From Pseudomarimonas arenosa (GTDB lineage: Bacteria > Pseudomonadota > Gammaproteobacteria > Xanthomonadales > Xanthomonadaceae), in assembly GCF_014841215.1 (NCBI RefSeq), contig NZ_JACYTR010000003.1:62001-126000 (forward strand): a DNA stretch of 64,000 nt, in the 5' to 3' direction. The position numbers and the translations under genes are program-made. This document shows positions 10,421 to 20,200 of the stretch, piece by piece. The notes beneath the pieces were generated by a model. It was not told the DNA's origin and did no database searches. It worked only from the letters and a program-made list of their open reading frames with translations. The first letter of the stretch is position 1; each line of letters starts with the position of its first letter.

Positions 10421-11344
10421 TTTGCGGGCAATCAGTGAGATCACTTCGAAATGTGGTGGCCGGCGTTCACGGGCGAACGGTTCACAGCGCAGAACATCGA
10501 CGTTCACTTTCTCGCACAGCTTGCGCAGCTCCTTGGCGGTGAAGCCGAGATTGGCATGACCGTAGGGAGCGACCGCCTGACGGTGCTCATGCTTGACCAA
10601 GGTGGTGGCCAGCAATCGACCTCCGGGGCGCAGCACGCGGGCCGCTTCTGCCATCGCGATGGCCGGCTTGTCGGCATAGGTCAAGGCATTCATCAGCAAG
10701 ACCAGATCGAAGCTGGCATCGGGCAGGTCGAGGCGATGCATGTCCTGCACCTGGATCTCGACATTCGGCAGGTGGGCCAGGCGCTCACGTGCCGCGCCCG
10801 CCACCTTGGCACTGGCATCGACACAGAGGTAACGCTTGGATTGCGGCGCCATCAGCTCGGCCAGGGCGCCGTCGCCAGAGGCGACATCCAGCACATCACC
10901 GGGTTCCAGCAGCTGCAAGGCGGCTCGCGCCAGCGCTTCCCAGGTGCGTCCAGGGGAGTAATGGCGTTCCATGTCGCCGGCCACGCTGTCGGCCCAGTTT
11001 TCATCCGAGGCCCGCGCCGCCAGAACGCCCGGCAGCCGCTCGGCGTCCTGTCGCAGCAGCGGGTCGTCGGCGCAGTCCGACAACGAGCGCCACAAGGCTT
11101 GCTGGCTAGCGCTCAGTTCGTCAGCAATGAAGCGGTAGTAGGCAGAAACGCCCGAGCGCCGATCGCGCACCAGGGCCGCTTCACGCAGCTTCGCCAGATG
11201 GGTGGATACCCTTGGCTGTGCCAATTGGGTGATTTCGGAAAGCTCGGCCACCGTCAGCTCTTCGCGGTCCAGCAGGGCCAACAGGCGCACGCGGGTGGGG
11301 TCGGCGAGTACTCGCAGGCAACTCGACCAGGCGGTCAAATCCAA
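10415..11344 (-). CDS. ArsR family regulator fused to SAM-methyltransferase domain
   Basis: A 309-residue fusion. Residues about 5-95 form an ArsR-type winged helix (VLADPTRVRLLALLDREELTVAEL, then QPRVSTHLAKLREAALV). Residues about 120-309 form a class I methyltransferase fold (motif I VLDVASGDG, acidic Asp in LCVDAS, LRPGGRL). No ArsR metal-binding CxC is visible in helix 3. Proteins of this architecture next to metH, ahcY or metF are thought to sense S-adenosylhomocysteine or SAM (SahR-like); that role is inferred here from the position just upstream of metH. The start is a TTG at 11344 with AAGGA upstream. An ATCGCGAT palindrome at 11361-11368 just upstream of the gene is a possible autoregulatory site. 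Confidence 0.88.
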   Translation of the reverse strand: MDLTAWSSCLRVLADPTRVRLLALLDREELTVAELSEITQLAQPRVSTHLAKLREAALVRDRRSGVSAYYRFIADELSASQQALWRSLSDCADDPLLRQDAERLPGVLAARASDENWADSVAGDMERHYSPGRTWEALARAALQLLEPGDVLDVASGDGALAELMAPQSKRYLCVDASAKVAGAARERLAHLPNVEIQVQDMHRLDLPDASFDLVLLMNALTYADKPAIAMAEAARVLRPGGRLLATTLVKHEHRQAVAPYGHANLGFTAKELRKLCEKVNVDVLRCEPFARERRPPHFEVISLIARKP

Positions 11345-11586
11345 GTGGCTTTATCCTTCTATCGCGATTGGGAGATATTAACAGGTCCTGGCTTCGGCTC
11401 AAGCGCAGTGGCGCGCCGCGTGCGGAGCAAAACCGTTACCATTCACCTCGACCGGGTGGAGGGCCTGGATCGAGACGCTCTCGGGAGCGGTACGAAGCGG
11501 CTGCTGCCGTCGGCCCTCTGTCCATCCCGCGAGTTCCTTTCCGGTGGCGCCAGGGTGCGCCGCCCCGTATCAGAGCGAGCAAAGCC

Positions 11587-12747
11587 GTGCATTTTCAGTA
11601 CACCGAAGAACAATTGATGATCCAGGACGTGGCGCGTCGCATTGCGGCCGAGAAGATTGCTCCAAGCGCTGAACATCACGATCAAACCGGCGAGTTTCCG
11701 CTTGAGAACATCCGCATCCTGGGTGAGAACGGCCTGATGGGCATCGAGGTGCCGGCCGAATACGGCGGTGCCGGCATGGATCCGATCAGCTATGTGCTGG
11801 CCATGGTCGAGGTAGCCAAGGCCGACGCCGCGCATTCGACCATCATGTCGGTGAACAACTCGCTGTTCTGCAACGGCATTCTGAAGTTCGGTAGCGAAGC
11901 GCAGAAACAGAAGTACGTGCGGGCGATTGCCGAGGGCAAGGAGATTGGCGCCTTCGCGCTCACCGAGCCGCAGTCCGGTTCCGATGCTACGGCGATGCGC
12001 TGCAAGGCGGTCAAGCAGGATGACGGCAGTTTCATCATCAATGGCAAGAAGAGCTGGATCACCTCCGGTCCGGTTGCCCGATACATCGTGCTGTTCGCCA
12101 TGACCGATGCCAGCAAGGGCGCGCGTGGCATCACTGCCTTCATGATCGATACCAGCAAGCCCGGCTTTCATCGCGGGAAGACTGAACCAAAACTGGGTAT
12201 TCGCGCCTCGGCCACCTGCGAAATCGAATTCACCGACTACAGGGTCGAGGCGGAAGACGTGCTGGGGCAGGAAGGCGAGGGCTTCAAGATCGCCATGGGC
12301 GTACTGGATGCCGGCCGCATCGGTATCGCTTCGCAGGCGATCGGTATCTCAATGGCGGCCTACGAGGCCACCCTGGACTACGTCAAGGAACGCAAGGCGT
12401 TCGGTGCGCCGATTGGCAGCTTCCAGATGACCCAAGCCAAGATCGCCGACATGAAGTGCAAGCTGGATGCTTCGCTGCTGCTCACCCTGCGTGCCGCCTG
12501 GGCCAAGGGCGAGACGGAGAAGAACGGCGGTCGCTTCAGCACCGAGGCGGCGGTAGCCAAACTCACCGCTTCGGAAGCGGCGATGTGGATCAGCCATCAG
12601 GCGGTGCAGATCCACGGCGGCATGGGCTACTCGAAGGAAATGCCGCTGGAGCGCTACTTTCGCGATGCCAAGATCACCGAGATCTATGAGGGCACCAGTG
12701 AAATCCAGCGCTTGGTCATTGCGCGCAACGAAACCGGCTTGCGCTGA
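11587..12747 (+). CDS. acyl-CoA dehydrogenase
   Basis: FAD-dependent enzyme for the first step of fatty acid or branched-chain acyl-CoA oxidation. The 386-residue length is typical of short/medium-chain family members. Landmarks are FALTEPQSGSDA and KSWITSGPVARY (FAD/substrate), EIEFTDYRV, AYEATLDYVKERKAFG and the C-terminal IHGGMGYSKEMPLERYFRDAKITEIYEGTSEIQRLVIAR. The catalytic base is probably the Glu of IYEGTSE, which favours short-chain/butyryl-type enzymes over isovaleryl types. The start is GTG at 11587, giving the family N-terminus (HFQYTEEQ); an ATG at 11617 would remove conserved residues. It is divergent from the ArsR gene and transcribed alone. Confidence 0.93.
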   Translation: MHFQYTEEQLMIQDVARRIAAEKIAPSAEHHDQTGEFPLENIRILGENGLMGIEVPAEYGGAGMDPISYVLAMVEVAKADAAHSTIMSVNNSLFCNGILKFGSEAQKQKYVRAIAEGKEIGAFALTEPQSGSDATAMRCKAVKQDDGSFIINGKKSWITSGPVARYIVLFAMTDASKGARGITAFMIDTSKPGFHRGKTEPKLGIRASATCEIEFTDYRVEAEDVLGQEGEGFKIAMGVLDAGRIGIASQAIGISMAAYEATLDYVKERKAFGAPIGSFQMTQAKIADMKCKLDASLLLTLRAAWAKGETEKNGGRFSTEAAVAKLTASEAAMWISHQAVQIHGGMGYSKEMPLERYFRDAKITEIYEGTSEIQRLVIARNETGLR

Positions 12748-13105
12748 CAGACCACGGTATCGGCCACGCCTCAGCGTGGTCGATGCGCGTCGATATTCGC
12801 TGCGACGAGCGCAGCGTCGCGCTGGATGCAGCGGGCTTCACTGCGTGCCAGCGTGGTGTGCCGTGCCCGCATGCGCTCGGCCTTTCCTGGCGCAGAATGG
12901 GTCACCGTTCAAACGTTCGATTGATCTGCGTGGCGGGCATGGCGACGGCTTGACCGCCTGAACGCTTAACTTGGTTGGCAGGCCAAATCTCCTGCAAGAC
13001 TGAACGCCAAGCGGAGAAAAGCGCGGGAGCGCGAGTTTTTTCTGGCCGATTTTTCGCGCCAGCGATAGACTTCGCGCTTTAAATCCATCGGCCCAAAAAG
13101 TCGCC
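12748..13105. other. intergenic region, no gene seen
   Basis: These 358 bases separate the acyl-CoA dehydrogenase and glutamate dehydrogenase genes. Near the left end GGCCACGC-CTCA-GCGTGGTC (about 12762-12781) could form a hairpin but has no T-tract. Candidate reading frames are short and none resembles a protein I know. The right half should carry the promoter of the glutamate dehydrogenase gene; I cannot assign its elements with confidence. Confidence 0.5.
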
Positions 13106-16100
13106 ATGAATGCCGTCAGCAGTCTTGTTGAACCCAGTTTCGAAGCCGTCCTTGCTGCATTGAAGCAGCGTCTGCCCGCCCCGCGACAAAAAGACGCCCT
13201 GGCGTTTGCCAGCGCGTTCTGTCGCCGCACCAGCGATGTCGACTTCGCCACCCGAGCGCCAGATGAGTGGGCCGCCCTGCTGGCCGGGTTTTTTGAGTAC
13301 TGCCGCGATCGCAAGGCCGAGGCGCCGAAGGTGCGGATTTTCAATCCCAGCCTGGATGAGCACGGCTGGGAGAGCTCGCATACGGTGATCCAGATCATCA
13401 ACGATGACATGCCCTTCCTGGTCGACTCGGTGGGCATGGCGATTACCCAGCACGAGTCATTGGTGCACGCCATGATCCATCCGGTGATGCATGTGTCGCG
13501 TGATCCGGCCGGTCATCTGCTGGGCTTCCAGGACAGCGGGGCCGCCGAATCCTTTATGCACATCGAGATTGACCGGCAGGCCGAGACCGAAGACATGCGG
13601 CGGCTGGAAGCGTCGATTCTCGCTGCCCTCGGCGATGTTCGCTCCTGCGTTGCCGATTGGGCCAAGATGCGGCAAAAGATGGTCGAATGTGCCGAGTCGC
13701 TGATGCAGCGCCCGCTGCCGATCAGCGATGCCGGTCGCGCCGAGGCGCAGGAGTTTCTGCGCTGGGTGTCGGACGATCATTTCACCTTCCTTGGCTACCG
13801 CGAGTACACGGTGGTGTCCGAAGGCGATGAGGAAGTCTTGAAGCCGGTCGACGGCTCGGGCATGGGGCTGCTGGGGTCGGCGAACCGCGCAGGCAGCACC
13901 CGTTCGGTGAAAGGATTGGCGGCCAACAGCCTGCCGCAAAGCGGAGCGGCGGAGGCTTTGATCCTGACCAAGACCAATGCCCGATCCAGCGTGCACCGCC
14001 CGGGCTATATGGACTACATCGGCGTATTGCACTTCGACGAGTCCGGCAAGCCGGTGGCCGAACAGCGCTTCATTGGCTTGTACACATCCAGTGCCTACAA
14101 CCGCCGCCCTTGGGACATTCCCCTGGTGCGACGTCGTTTCGATTACGTGATGCAGCGTTCAGAACTGCCGCACAACAGCCACTCCGGCAAGGCATTGCGG
14201 CACATTCTGGAAACCCTGCCGCGCGATGAACTGTTTCAGTCCACCGATGACGAGCTGTACGCCACCGCCAAGGGCATCCTGGGCCTGCAAGAGCGTTCGC
14301 GTACCCGCCTGTTCCTGCGTCGTGACCGCTATGGCCGGTTTTTCTCCTGCCTGGTGTACATCCCGCGCGACCGCTTCAACACCGACGTACGCCGGCGCAT
14401 CGAAAGCATGCTGAAGGAAGCTCTGCACGGCGAGCGTCTGGACACCACCATCCAGGTCGGCGAATCGACGCTGGCGCAGCTGCACTTGCTGATTCGCCCG
14501 CATGCGGGTTCCGAGGTCAACTTCGATCTGGCGGCGCTGGAAGCGCAGTTGGCCCAGATCGTACGCAACTGGTTCGACGAACTTCGTGACGTGCTGGTTG
14601 CGCAGCACGGTGAGCAGCGTGGCATGCGCTTGCTTTCCCGCTACGGCCGCTGCCTGCCGGCCGGCTATGTCGAGCTGACTGCGCCCGACGTGGCGGCGCA
14701 CGACCTGGAGCAGATCGCCGATCTGCATGGCCCCCTGGATCTCAAGCTCAAGCTCTATCGCACGTCGGCTATCGAGCATCAACGTCTGCGCTTCAAGCTG
14801 TTCCGCTACGGCACGCCCCTGGTGCTGTCGGAAGCCTTGCCGATCATGGAGAACATGGGTCTGCGAGTGCTCTCCGAGCATCCGTTCGAAGTGGAGGTCG
14901 CCGACGAGGCGATCTACATTCAGGATTTCGAGATCACCACTGCGCAGGAACAGGTCGGTTTTGGCGCGGTGGATGTCGACGCCCTGCGTGGTCCGTTCGA
15001 GAGTGCCTTCGAACAGATCTGGCGCGGCAATGCCGAGAACGACGGGTTCAACCGACTGATCCTGCTGGCCAATCTGGAATGGCGTCAGGTCGCCATGCTG
15101 CGCGGCTATTGCAAGTATCTGCTGCAGACCGGCGTGCCGTTCTCGCAGCCGTACATGGAAGAAACCCTATGCCGTCACCCGGTGATGGCGCGCCTCTTGG
15201 TTGAATTGTTCGAAGCCAAGTTTCACCCCAACACCGGTGAAGAGAGCGAGCAGGAAATCAAGGCCGGGCAGGCGCGTTTCGCCGCGCAGCTCACCACCCT
15301 GGCGCAGAGCTATCCGAGCACCACCACGGTGGTGGAGGATCTGGTCGCCGCGCGGCGCAGTGATCGCGATGCGCAGATGCAGGCGGCCGAAGATGCACTG
15401 CATGCGTTGATGGATGGTGTGTCCAGCCTGGATGACGACCGCATCCTGCGTAGTTTCATGGCGGTGATCAAGGCGACCTTGCGTACCAGCTTCTATCAGC
15501 TGCCCGACGGCAAGAAGCACGCCGAATACATGGCGTTCAAGTTTGATCCGGCGAAAGTGCCGGACTTGCCGAAGCCGCGACCGTATCGGGAAATCTTTGT
15601 CTATGGGCCGCGCGTCGAAGGCGTGCATCTGCGCTTCGGGCCGGTGGCGCGTGGTGGCCTGCGTTGGTCGGATCGTCGTGAAGACTTCCGCACCGAGGTG
15701 CTTGGGCTGGTCAAGGCGCAGATGGTGAAGAACACGGTGATCGTGCCGGTCGGCGCCAAGGGCGGCTTCTTTGTCAAGCGCCCGCCGGTGGGCGGCGATC
15801 GCGACATGATCCTGGCTGAGGGCATTGCCTGCTATCGCATGTTCATCAACGGCCTGCTGGACATCACCGACAATCTGGTCGATGGCAATGTGGTGCCGCC
15901 GCTGAATGTGGTGCGTCACGACGCCGACGACCCCTACCTGGTGGTGGCGGCCGACAAAGGCACGGCCACGTTCTCTGATATCGCCAACTCGATTTCGGCC
16001 GAGCACGGCTTCTGGCTGGGTGATGCCTTTGCCTCCGGTGGATCGGTCGGTTATGACCACAAGGGCATGGGCATTACCGCCAAGGGTGCCTGGGAGTCAG

Positions 16101-18055
16101 TCAAGCGTCACTTCCGTGCCATGGGTCGCGATTCGCAAGGCGAGGATTTCACCTGCGTCGGTATCGGCGACATGTCCGGCGACGTGTTCGGCAACGGCAT
16201 GCTGCTGTCGAAGCACATCCGCTTGATCGCCGCCTTCGATCACCGGCACATCTTCATCGACCCCAACCCGGAATCGGCCAGTTCATTTGTCGAACGCGAG
16301 CGCATGTTCAAGCTGCCGCGTTCGTCCTGGGAGGATTACGACAAGTCGCTGATCAGCCAAGGTGGTGGCGTCTGGCCGCGTAGCGCCAAGACCATTCCCT
16401 TGTCGGCCGAAGCCAAACGTGCGCTGGGCATCGATCCTGTCATCAGTCAAATGACACCAAACGAGCTGATGACGGCGATTCTCAAGTCGCAAGTGGATCT
16501 GCTCTGGAACGGCGGCATCGGCACGTACGTGAAGGCCGCCTCGGAAACCCATGCCGACGTCGGCGATCGCGCCAACAACGCAATTCGGGTCAACGGCGCG
16601 GAATTGCGCTGCAAGGTGGTGGGCGAGGGCGGTAACCTCGGCCTGACCCAGCGCGGCCGCATCGAGGCGGCCCAGGCTGGTGTGCTACTGAACACCGACT
16701 TCATCGACAACTCGGCGGGTGTCGACACCTCGGACCACGAGGTCAACATCAAGATCCTGCTCAATGGGGCTGTCACTGCTGGTCAGCTGACCGTGGAACA
16801 GCGAAACGTGCTGTTGGCCAAGATGACCGATGAGGTGGAACAGCTGGTGTTGTTCGACAACTATCGTCAGAACCAGGCGATCAGTCTGATGGAAACGATG
16901 AGTGCCTCGCGCATCGGCTCGTTCCAGCACTTCATCCGCATTCTGGAGTCGCAAGGCCTGCTTGATCGCCAGCTTGAATACTTGCCCTCGGATGCCGAGT
17001 TCAGCGAACGCAAGGCCCGCGGTCTGGGGCTGACCCGGCCGGAACTGTCGATTCTGTTGTCTTACGACAAGATCGTGCTGTTCCAGCAATTGCTGGATAG
17101 CGAGGTGCCGGAGGATCCTTACCTGTCGAAAGAGTTGGCGCGGTATTTCCCCGAGCCGCTGCGTGAGCCGTTCAACCAGGAGATGGAAACTCACCGCCTG
17201 CGGCGCGAGATTATCGCCACCGCGGTGACCAACTCGCTGGTCAATCGCATGGGCGCTACCTTCATGCTGCGTATGCAGGAAGACACCGGCGAAAACCCGG
17301 CGGAGATCGCCAAGGCCTATACCATCGCTCGTGAGGTGCTGGATGCGCGTTCGGCCTGGGCCGAAATCGACGCGCTGGATGGCAAGGTGGCCGAGGGCGC
17401 TCAGCTCGAGGCGCTGAGCATGATCTGGGCGGTGCTGCGCAATATGACCCGCTGGCTGCTGCAGAAGCCAGGACAGCGTGGTGATATCGCCGCGGAAGTG
17501 GCGCGCTATCTGCCCGGCATGATCGAAATGCGAGCAATGCTGGGTCGACATCTGGGCGGCGAAGATGCCGAGCAGTTCGCCCGCGACAAGGCACACTGGG
17601 AGAGTGTGGGCTTTCCGCACAATCTGGCTGATCGGCTCAGCCTGCTGCCATTCCTGGGCCAGGCCCTGCACATGATCGAAGTGGCGCTGGAGAACTCGCA
17701 CACCGTGCTTGAAGTGGCGCGGGTGCACAGTGATCTCGGTCAGGCGCTGCATGTGCGCTGGCTGCTGGGGCGAATCGAGGAGTTGCCGGTCGACGGTCGT
17801 TGGCAGGCCCTGGCCCGCGGTGTACTCCGTGATGAGCTACAAGCCCAGCACGGGGCCCTGGTGGCCCAGCTGCTGGCGGAAGCCGGCGACAAATCGAGCG
17901 ATCTGACTTCGACCTGGCTGGCACGCGACGATCAAGCGCTGCGTTTCACCCTGCAAATGTTTGCCGAGATTCGTAATCAGCGCAGCATCGACTATCCCAC
18001 CGTGCAGGTCGCGGTGCGGCGACTTGCGCAATTGGCAACTGCCACGACACGATAG
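13106..18055 (+). CDS. gdhB: NAD-specific glutamate dehydrogenase, large form
   Basis: Catabolic NAD-dependent glutamate dehydrogenase of the large (about 180 kDa) class, converting glutamate to 2-oxoglutarate and ammonia. At 1649 residues it is normal length for this class. The long N-terminal half carries ACT-like regulatory regions. The catalytic core is clear around residues 830-1200 (EGVHLRFGPVARGGLRWSDR, VGAKGGFFVKRPP, LWNGGIGTYVKA, NLGLTQRGRIE). It stands alone with its own upstream region; nadK follows 91 bases after the stop. Family members are often allosterically controlled by amino acids; nothing about local regulation can be read here. Confidence 0.97.
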   Translation: MNAVSSLVEPSFEAVLAALKQRLPAPRQKDALAFASAFCRRTSDVDFATRAPDEWAALLAGFFEYCRDRKAEAPKVRIFNPSLDEHGWESSHTVIQIINDDMPFLVDSVGMAITQHESLVHAMIHPVMHVSRDPAGHLLGFQDSGAAESFMHIEIDRQAETEDMRRLEASILAALGDVRSCVADWAKMRQKMVECAESLMQRPLPISDAGRAEAQEFLRWVSDDHFTFLGYREYTVVSEGDEEVLKPVDGSGMGLLGSANRAGSTRSVKGLAANSLPQSGAAEALILTKTNARSSVHRPGYMDYIGVLHFDESGKPVAEQRFIGLYTSSAYNRRPWDIPLVRRRFDYVMQRSELPHNSHSGKALRHILETLPRDELFQSTDDELYATAKGILGLQERSRTRLFLRRDRYGRFFSCLVYIPRDRFNTDVRRRIESMLKEALHGERLDTTIQVGESTLAQLHLLIRPHAGSEVNFDLAALEAQLAQIVRNWFDELRDVLVAQHGEQRGMRLLSRYGRCLPAGYVELTAPDVAAHDLEQIADLHGPLDLKLKLYRTSAIEHQRLRFKLFRYGTPLVLSEALPIMENMGLRVLSEHPFEVEVADEAIYIQDFEITTAQEQVGFGAVDVDALRGPFESAFEQIWRGNAENDGFNRLILLANLEWRQVAMLRGYCKYLLQTGVPFSQPYMEETLCRHPVMARLLVELFEAKFHPNTGEESEQEIKAGQARFAAQLTTLAQSYPSTTTVVEDLVAARRSDRDAQMQAAEDALHALMDGVSSLDDDRILRSFMAVIKATLRTSFYQLPDGKKHAEYMAFKFDPAKVPDLPKPRPYREIFVYGPRVEGVHLRFGPVARGGLRWSDRREDFRTEVLGLVKAQMVKNTVIVPVGAKGGFFVKRPPVGGDRDMILAEGIACYRMFINGLLDITDNLVDGNVVPPLNVVRHDADDPYLVVAADKGTATFSDIANSISAEHGFWLGDAFASGGSVGYDHKGMGITAKGAWESVKRHFRAMGRDSQGEDFTCVGIGDMSGDVFGNGMLLSKHIRLIAAFDHRHIFIDPNPESASSFVERERMFKLPRSSWEDYDKSLISQGGGVWPRSAKTIPLSAEAKRALGIDPVISQMTPNELMTAILKSQVDLLWNGGIGTYVKAASETHADVGDRANNAIRVNGAELRCKVVGEGGNLGLTQRGRIEAAQAGVLLNTDFIDNSAGVDTSDHEVNIKILLNGAVTAGQLTVEQRNVLLAKMTDEVEQLVLFDNYRQNQAISLMETMSASRIGSFQHFIRILESQGLLDRQLEYLPSDAEFSERKARGLGLTRPELSILLSYDKIVLFQQLLDSEVPEDPYLSKELARYFPEPLREPFNQEMETHRLRREIIATAVTNSLVNRMGATFMLRMQEDTGENPAEIAKAYTIAREVLDARSAWAEIDALDGKVAEGAQLEALSMIWAVLRNMTRWLLQKPGQRGDIAAEVARYLPGMIEMRAMLGRHLGGEDAEQFARDKAHWESVGFPHNLADRLSLLPFLGQALHMIEVALENSHTVLEVARVHSDLGQALHVRWLLGRIEELPVDGRWQALARGVLRDELQAQHGALVAQLLAEAGDKSSDLTSTWLARDDQALRFTLQMFAEIRNQRSIDYPTVQVAVRRLAQLATATTR

Positions 18056-18146
18056 GGGCATGGGCTCCCCGGCATGGCCGGGGAGCGCAGCCTGAACCGT
18101 GTGCCATTGCGGCGCAGCAGATTCGAGTGGCAACCTGGGGGATACC

Positions 18147-18917
18147 ATGGCGACACCACCGAGGCTGGCCTTTCTGGCGAGTCGAACCGATGAGGCGCAG
18201 GCCACCCGGCAAAGCTATGCCTCGCGCTACGGCAACGCTACACCGGAAGAGTGCGACGTGATCGTCGCCCTGGGCGGTGACGGGTTCATGCTGCAAACCC
18301 TGCACCGCTACATGAGTCTGGACAAACCGGTGTACGGAATGAAATCCGGCACGCTGGGTTTCCTGATGAATCATCATCGGCCGGATGATCTATTGGAACG
18401 GATCCATCGGGCTCAGCCAGCCATTCTCAAGCCGCTGGAAATGCTGGCGGTGTCGGATGCCGGCACCACCGTGCATGCGCTGGGCTTCAATGAGGTCAGC
18501 CTGCTGCGGCAGACCAAACAGGTGGCCAAGATTCGGGTCTTTCTTAACGGCAGAATCCGCCTCGATGAGCTGGTCTGTGATGGCGTGCTGGTATCGACAC
18601 CGGCCGGCAGCACCGCCTATAACCTATCGGCGCATGGTCCGATCCTGCCGATGAACAGCGCCACCCTGGCCCTGACGCCGATCAGTCCATTTCGGCCGCG
18701 TCGTTGGCGTGGCGCGATTCTGCTGGCCGACACCGAAGTGCGCTTCGAGATCCTCGATCACTACAAGCGCCCGGTCAGTGCCACCGCAGACAGCACCGAA
18801 GTGCGCGATGTGGTTGAAGTGACCATACGAGAATCAGCCGACCGCACCGTCACCCTGCTATACGATCCGGAGCACAATCTCGAGGAACGCATCATCAGCG
18901 AGCAGTTTGCCAGTTAG
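18147..18917 (+). CDS. nadK: NAD kinase
   Basis: Phosphorylates NAD+ to NADP+ in the cytosol. The 256-residue protein shows the diagnostic GGDG motif ([16 protein letters not shown]), the NE/D region and the glycine-rich [18 protein letters not shown] signature. The ATG at 18147 was preferred to an in-frame ATG at 18099 because it has a good GGGGG ribosome binding site and gives the family start (PPRLAFLAS). The upstream gene is an NAD-dependent dehydrogenase; the link may be coincidental. The stop is followed by a GC-rich dispersed repeat. Confidence 0.95.
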   Translation: MATPPRLAFLASRTDEAQATRQSYASRYGNATPEECDVIVALGGDGFMLQTLHRYMSLDKPVYGMKSGTLGFLMNHHRPDDLLERIHRAQPAILKPLEMLAVSDAGTTVHALGFNEVSLLRQTKQVAKIRVFLNGRIRLDELVCDGVLVSTPAGSTAYNLSAHGPILPMNSATLALTPISPFRPRRWRGAILLADTEVRFEILDHYKRPVSATADSTEVRDVVEVTIRESADRTVTLLYDPEHNLEERIISEQFAS

Positions 18918-18974
18918 AGCGGTGATTCGGGATCCGCAAGTGCGCGGCGTCGCGCTCTGCTCCCTTCGCCCTGT

Positions 18975-19120
18975 GGGAGAGATCGATGCGCACTGATTTT
19001 CGCGCGCCGGCTGGTGCCCCGGAACTCCCTCCCCGATGTTCGGGGAGGGCCGGGGTGGGGTTAGGGAGCCGATCTTTGCCTGCCCAGGGGCCTCGCATAG
19101 CGAGGTTCCTGGGTAGGGGG
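18975..19120 (+). repeat. dispersed intergenic repeat, copy A
   Basis: A 146-bp stretch nearly identical (roughly 95% by eye) to 59648-59792. It contains a stable hairpin CCTCCCCGA-TGT-TCGGGGAGG and a smaller CCTCGC/GCGAGG hairpin, and ends GTTCCTGGGTAGGGG. Both copies lie in the same orientation just downstream of plus-strand genes (nadK and the second chitinase). It occupies most of the 322-bp gap between nadK and the 5'-nucleotidase gene; the remainder holds the promoter region of the latter. Confidence 0.9.
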
Positions 19121-19239
19121 TGGGGGTGAGGGTCGGGCGAAGCCTACGCTCCACCCTTAACATGTAGATACTAGCAATCTCTGCAGAATCGATTCAGGAG
19201 GACGTTTGAGGTTTGTCGGAGCGAAACTCAGGACCGCCC

Positions 19240-20166
19240 ATGAACGAAGCCATCCCCAATCTCCGTCCATCCCACGACAGCAATTCCCTGGTCGTTGCAA
19301 TCAGTTCGCGCGCCTTGTTTGATCTCGAGGCCTCACATGAACTGTTCGAGCGCGAGGGGCTGGAGGTGTATGCCGCGTTTCAGCGCGACAACGAAGACAG
19401 CGTGCTCGCGCCGGGTATCGCCTTCCCACTGGTGAAGAAACTGCTGGCCCTCAATGCCGAGGCCAAGCCGGGCCTGCCAAGCATCGAAGTGATTCTGCTG
19501 TCGCGCAACTCCTCGGACACGGGCCTTCGCATCTTCAACTCGATCGAGCACCACAAGCTGGGAATCGTGCGTGCGGCGTTTACCAATGGTGCGGCCCCGT
19601 TTCCCTATATCAGGCCGTTCGGGGCATCGCTGTTCCTGTCGGCGCATTCTGAGGACGTGGCAGCGGCGTTGAATGCCGGTGTGGCAGCCGCCACCTTGCT
19701 GCCGTCCAAGCGCAGTAACGCTCATCCTGATCAGTTGCGCATTGCCTTCGACGGCGATGCGGTGATCTTCGGTGATCAGAGTGAGCGGATCTCTCAGAAC
19801 CAGGGACTGGAGGCGTTCGCTCGCAACGAGAGCGAGAAGGCCGCCGAACCTTTGCCCGCCGGACCGTTCCGCGGTGTGCTATCGGCCCTGCACCGGATTC
19901 AGGCGGCTTATCCTGCAGGTCCATCAGCTCCGATTCGAACTGCCCTGGTCACCGCGCGATCGGCACCGGCGCACAAGCGGGTGATACTCACCTTGCGCAG
20001 CTGGGGCGTGCGTCTGGACGAGGCATTGTTTCTGGGCGGACGGGAGAAGGGGCCGTTCCTCGAGGCCTTTGGCGCCGATATCTTTTTCGACGATTCGCAC
20101 GCCAATGTCGAGTCAGCCCGCCAGCATGTGGCGACCGGACACGTGCCTTGGCGCCAGGAAAGTTGA
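19240..20166 (+). CDS. cytosolic 5'-nucleotidase (PF06189-like)
   Basis: A 308-residue protein resembling the 5'-nucleotidase family related to eukaryotic cytosolic NT5C1, which dephosphorylates nucleoside monophosphates. Recognisable segments are VVAISSRALFDLEASHELFE near the N-terminus, ALNAEAKPGLPSIEVILLSRNS, RIAFDGDAVIFGDQSE (Asp-rich HAD-like motif) and FLGGREKGPFLEAFGADIFFDD. The ATG at 19240 follows AGGA seven bases upstream; an in-frame TTG at 19213 is an alternative. It converges with the HD-GYP gene ending at 20201. The precise substrate cannot be read. Confidence 0.85.
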   Translation: MNEAIPNLRPSHDSNSLVVAISSRALFDLEASHELFEREGLEVYAAFQRDNEDSVLAPGIAFPLVKKLLALNAEAKPGLPSIEVILLSRNSSDTGLRIFNSIEHHKLGIVRAAFTNGAAPFPYIRPFGASLFLSAHSEDVAAALNAGVAAATLLPSKRSNAHPDQLRIAFDGDAVIFGDQSERISQNQGLEAFARNESEKAAEPLPAGPFRGVLSALHRIQAAYPAGPSAPIRTALVTARSAPAHKRVILTLRSWGVRLDEALFLGGREKGPFLEAFGADIFFDDSHANVESARQHVATGHVPWRQES

Positions 20167-20200
20167 ACGCAACCGCTTGTTGGGCTGGCGCGAAGCTCGG

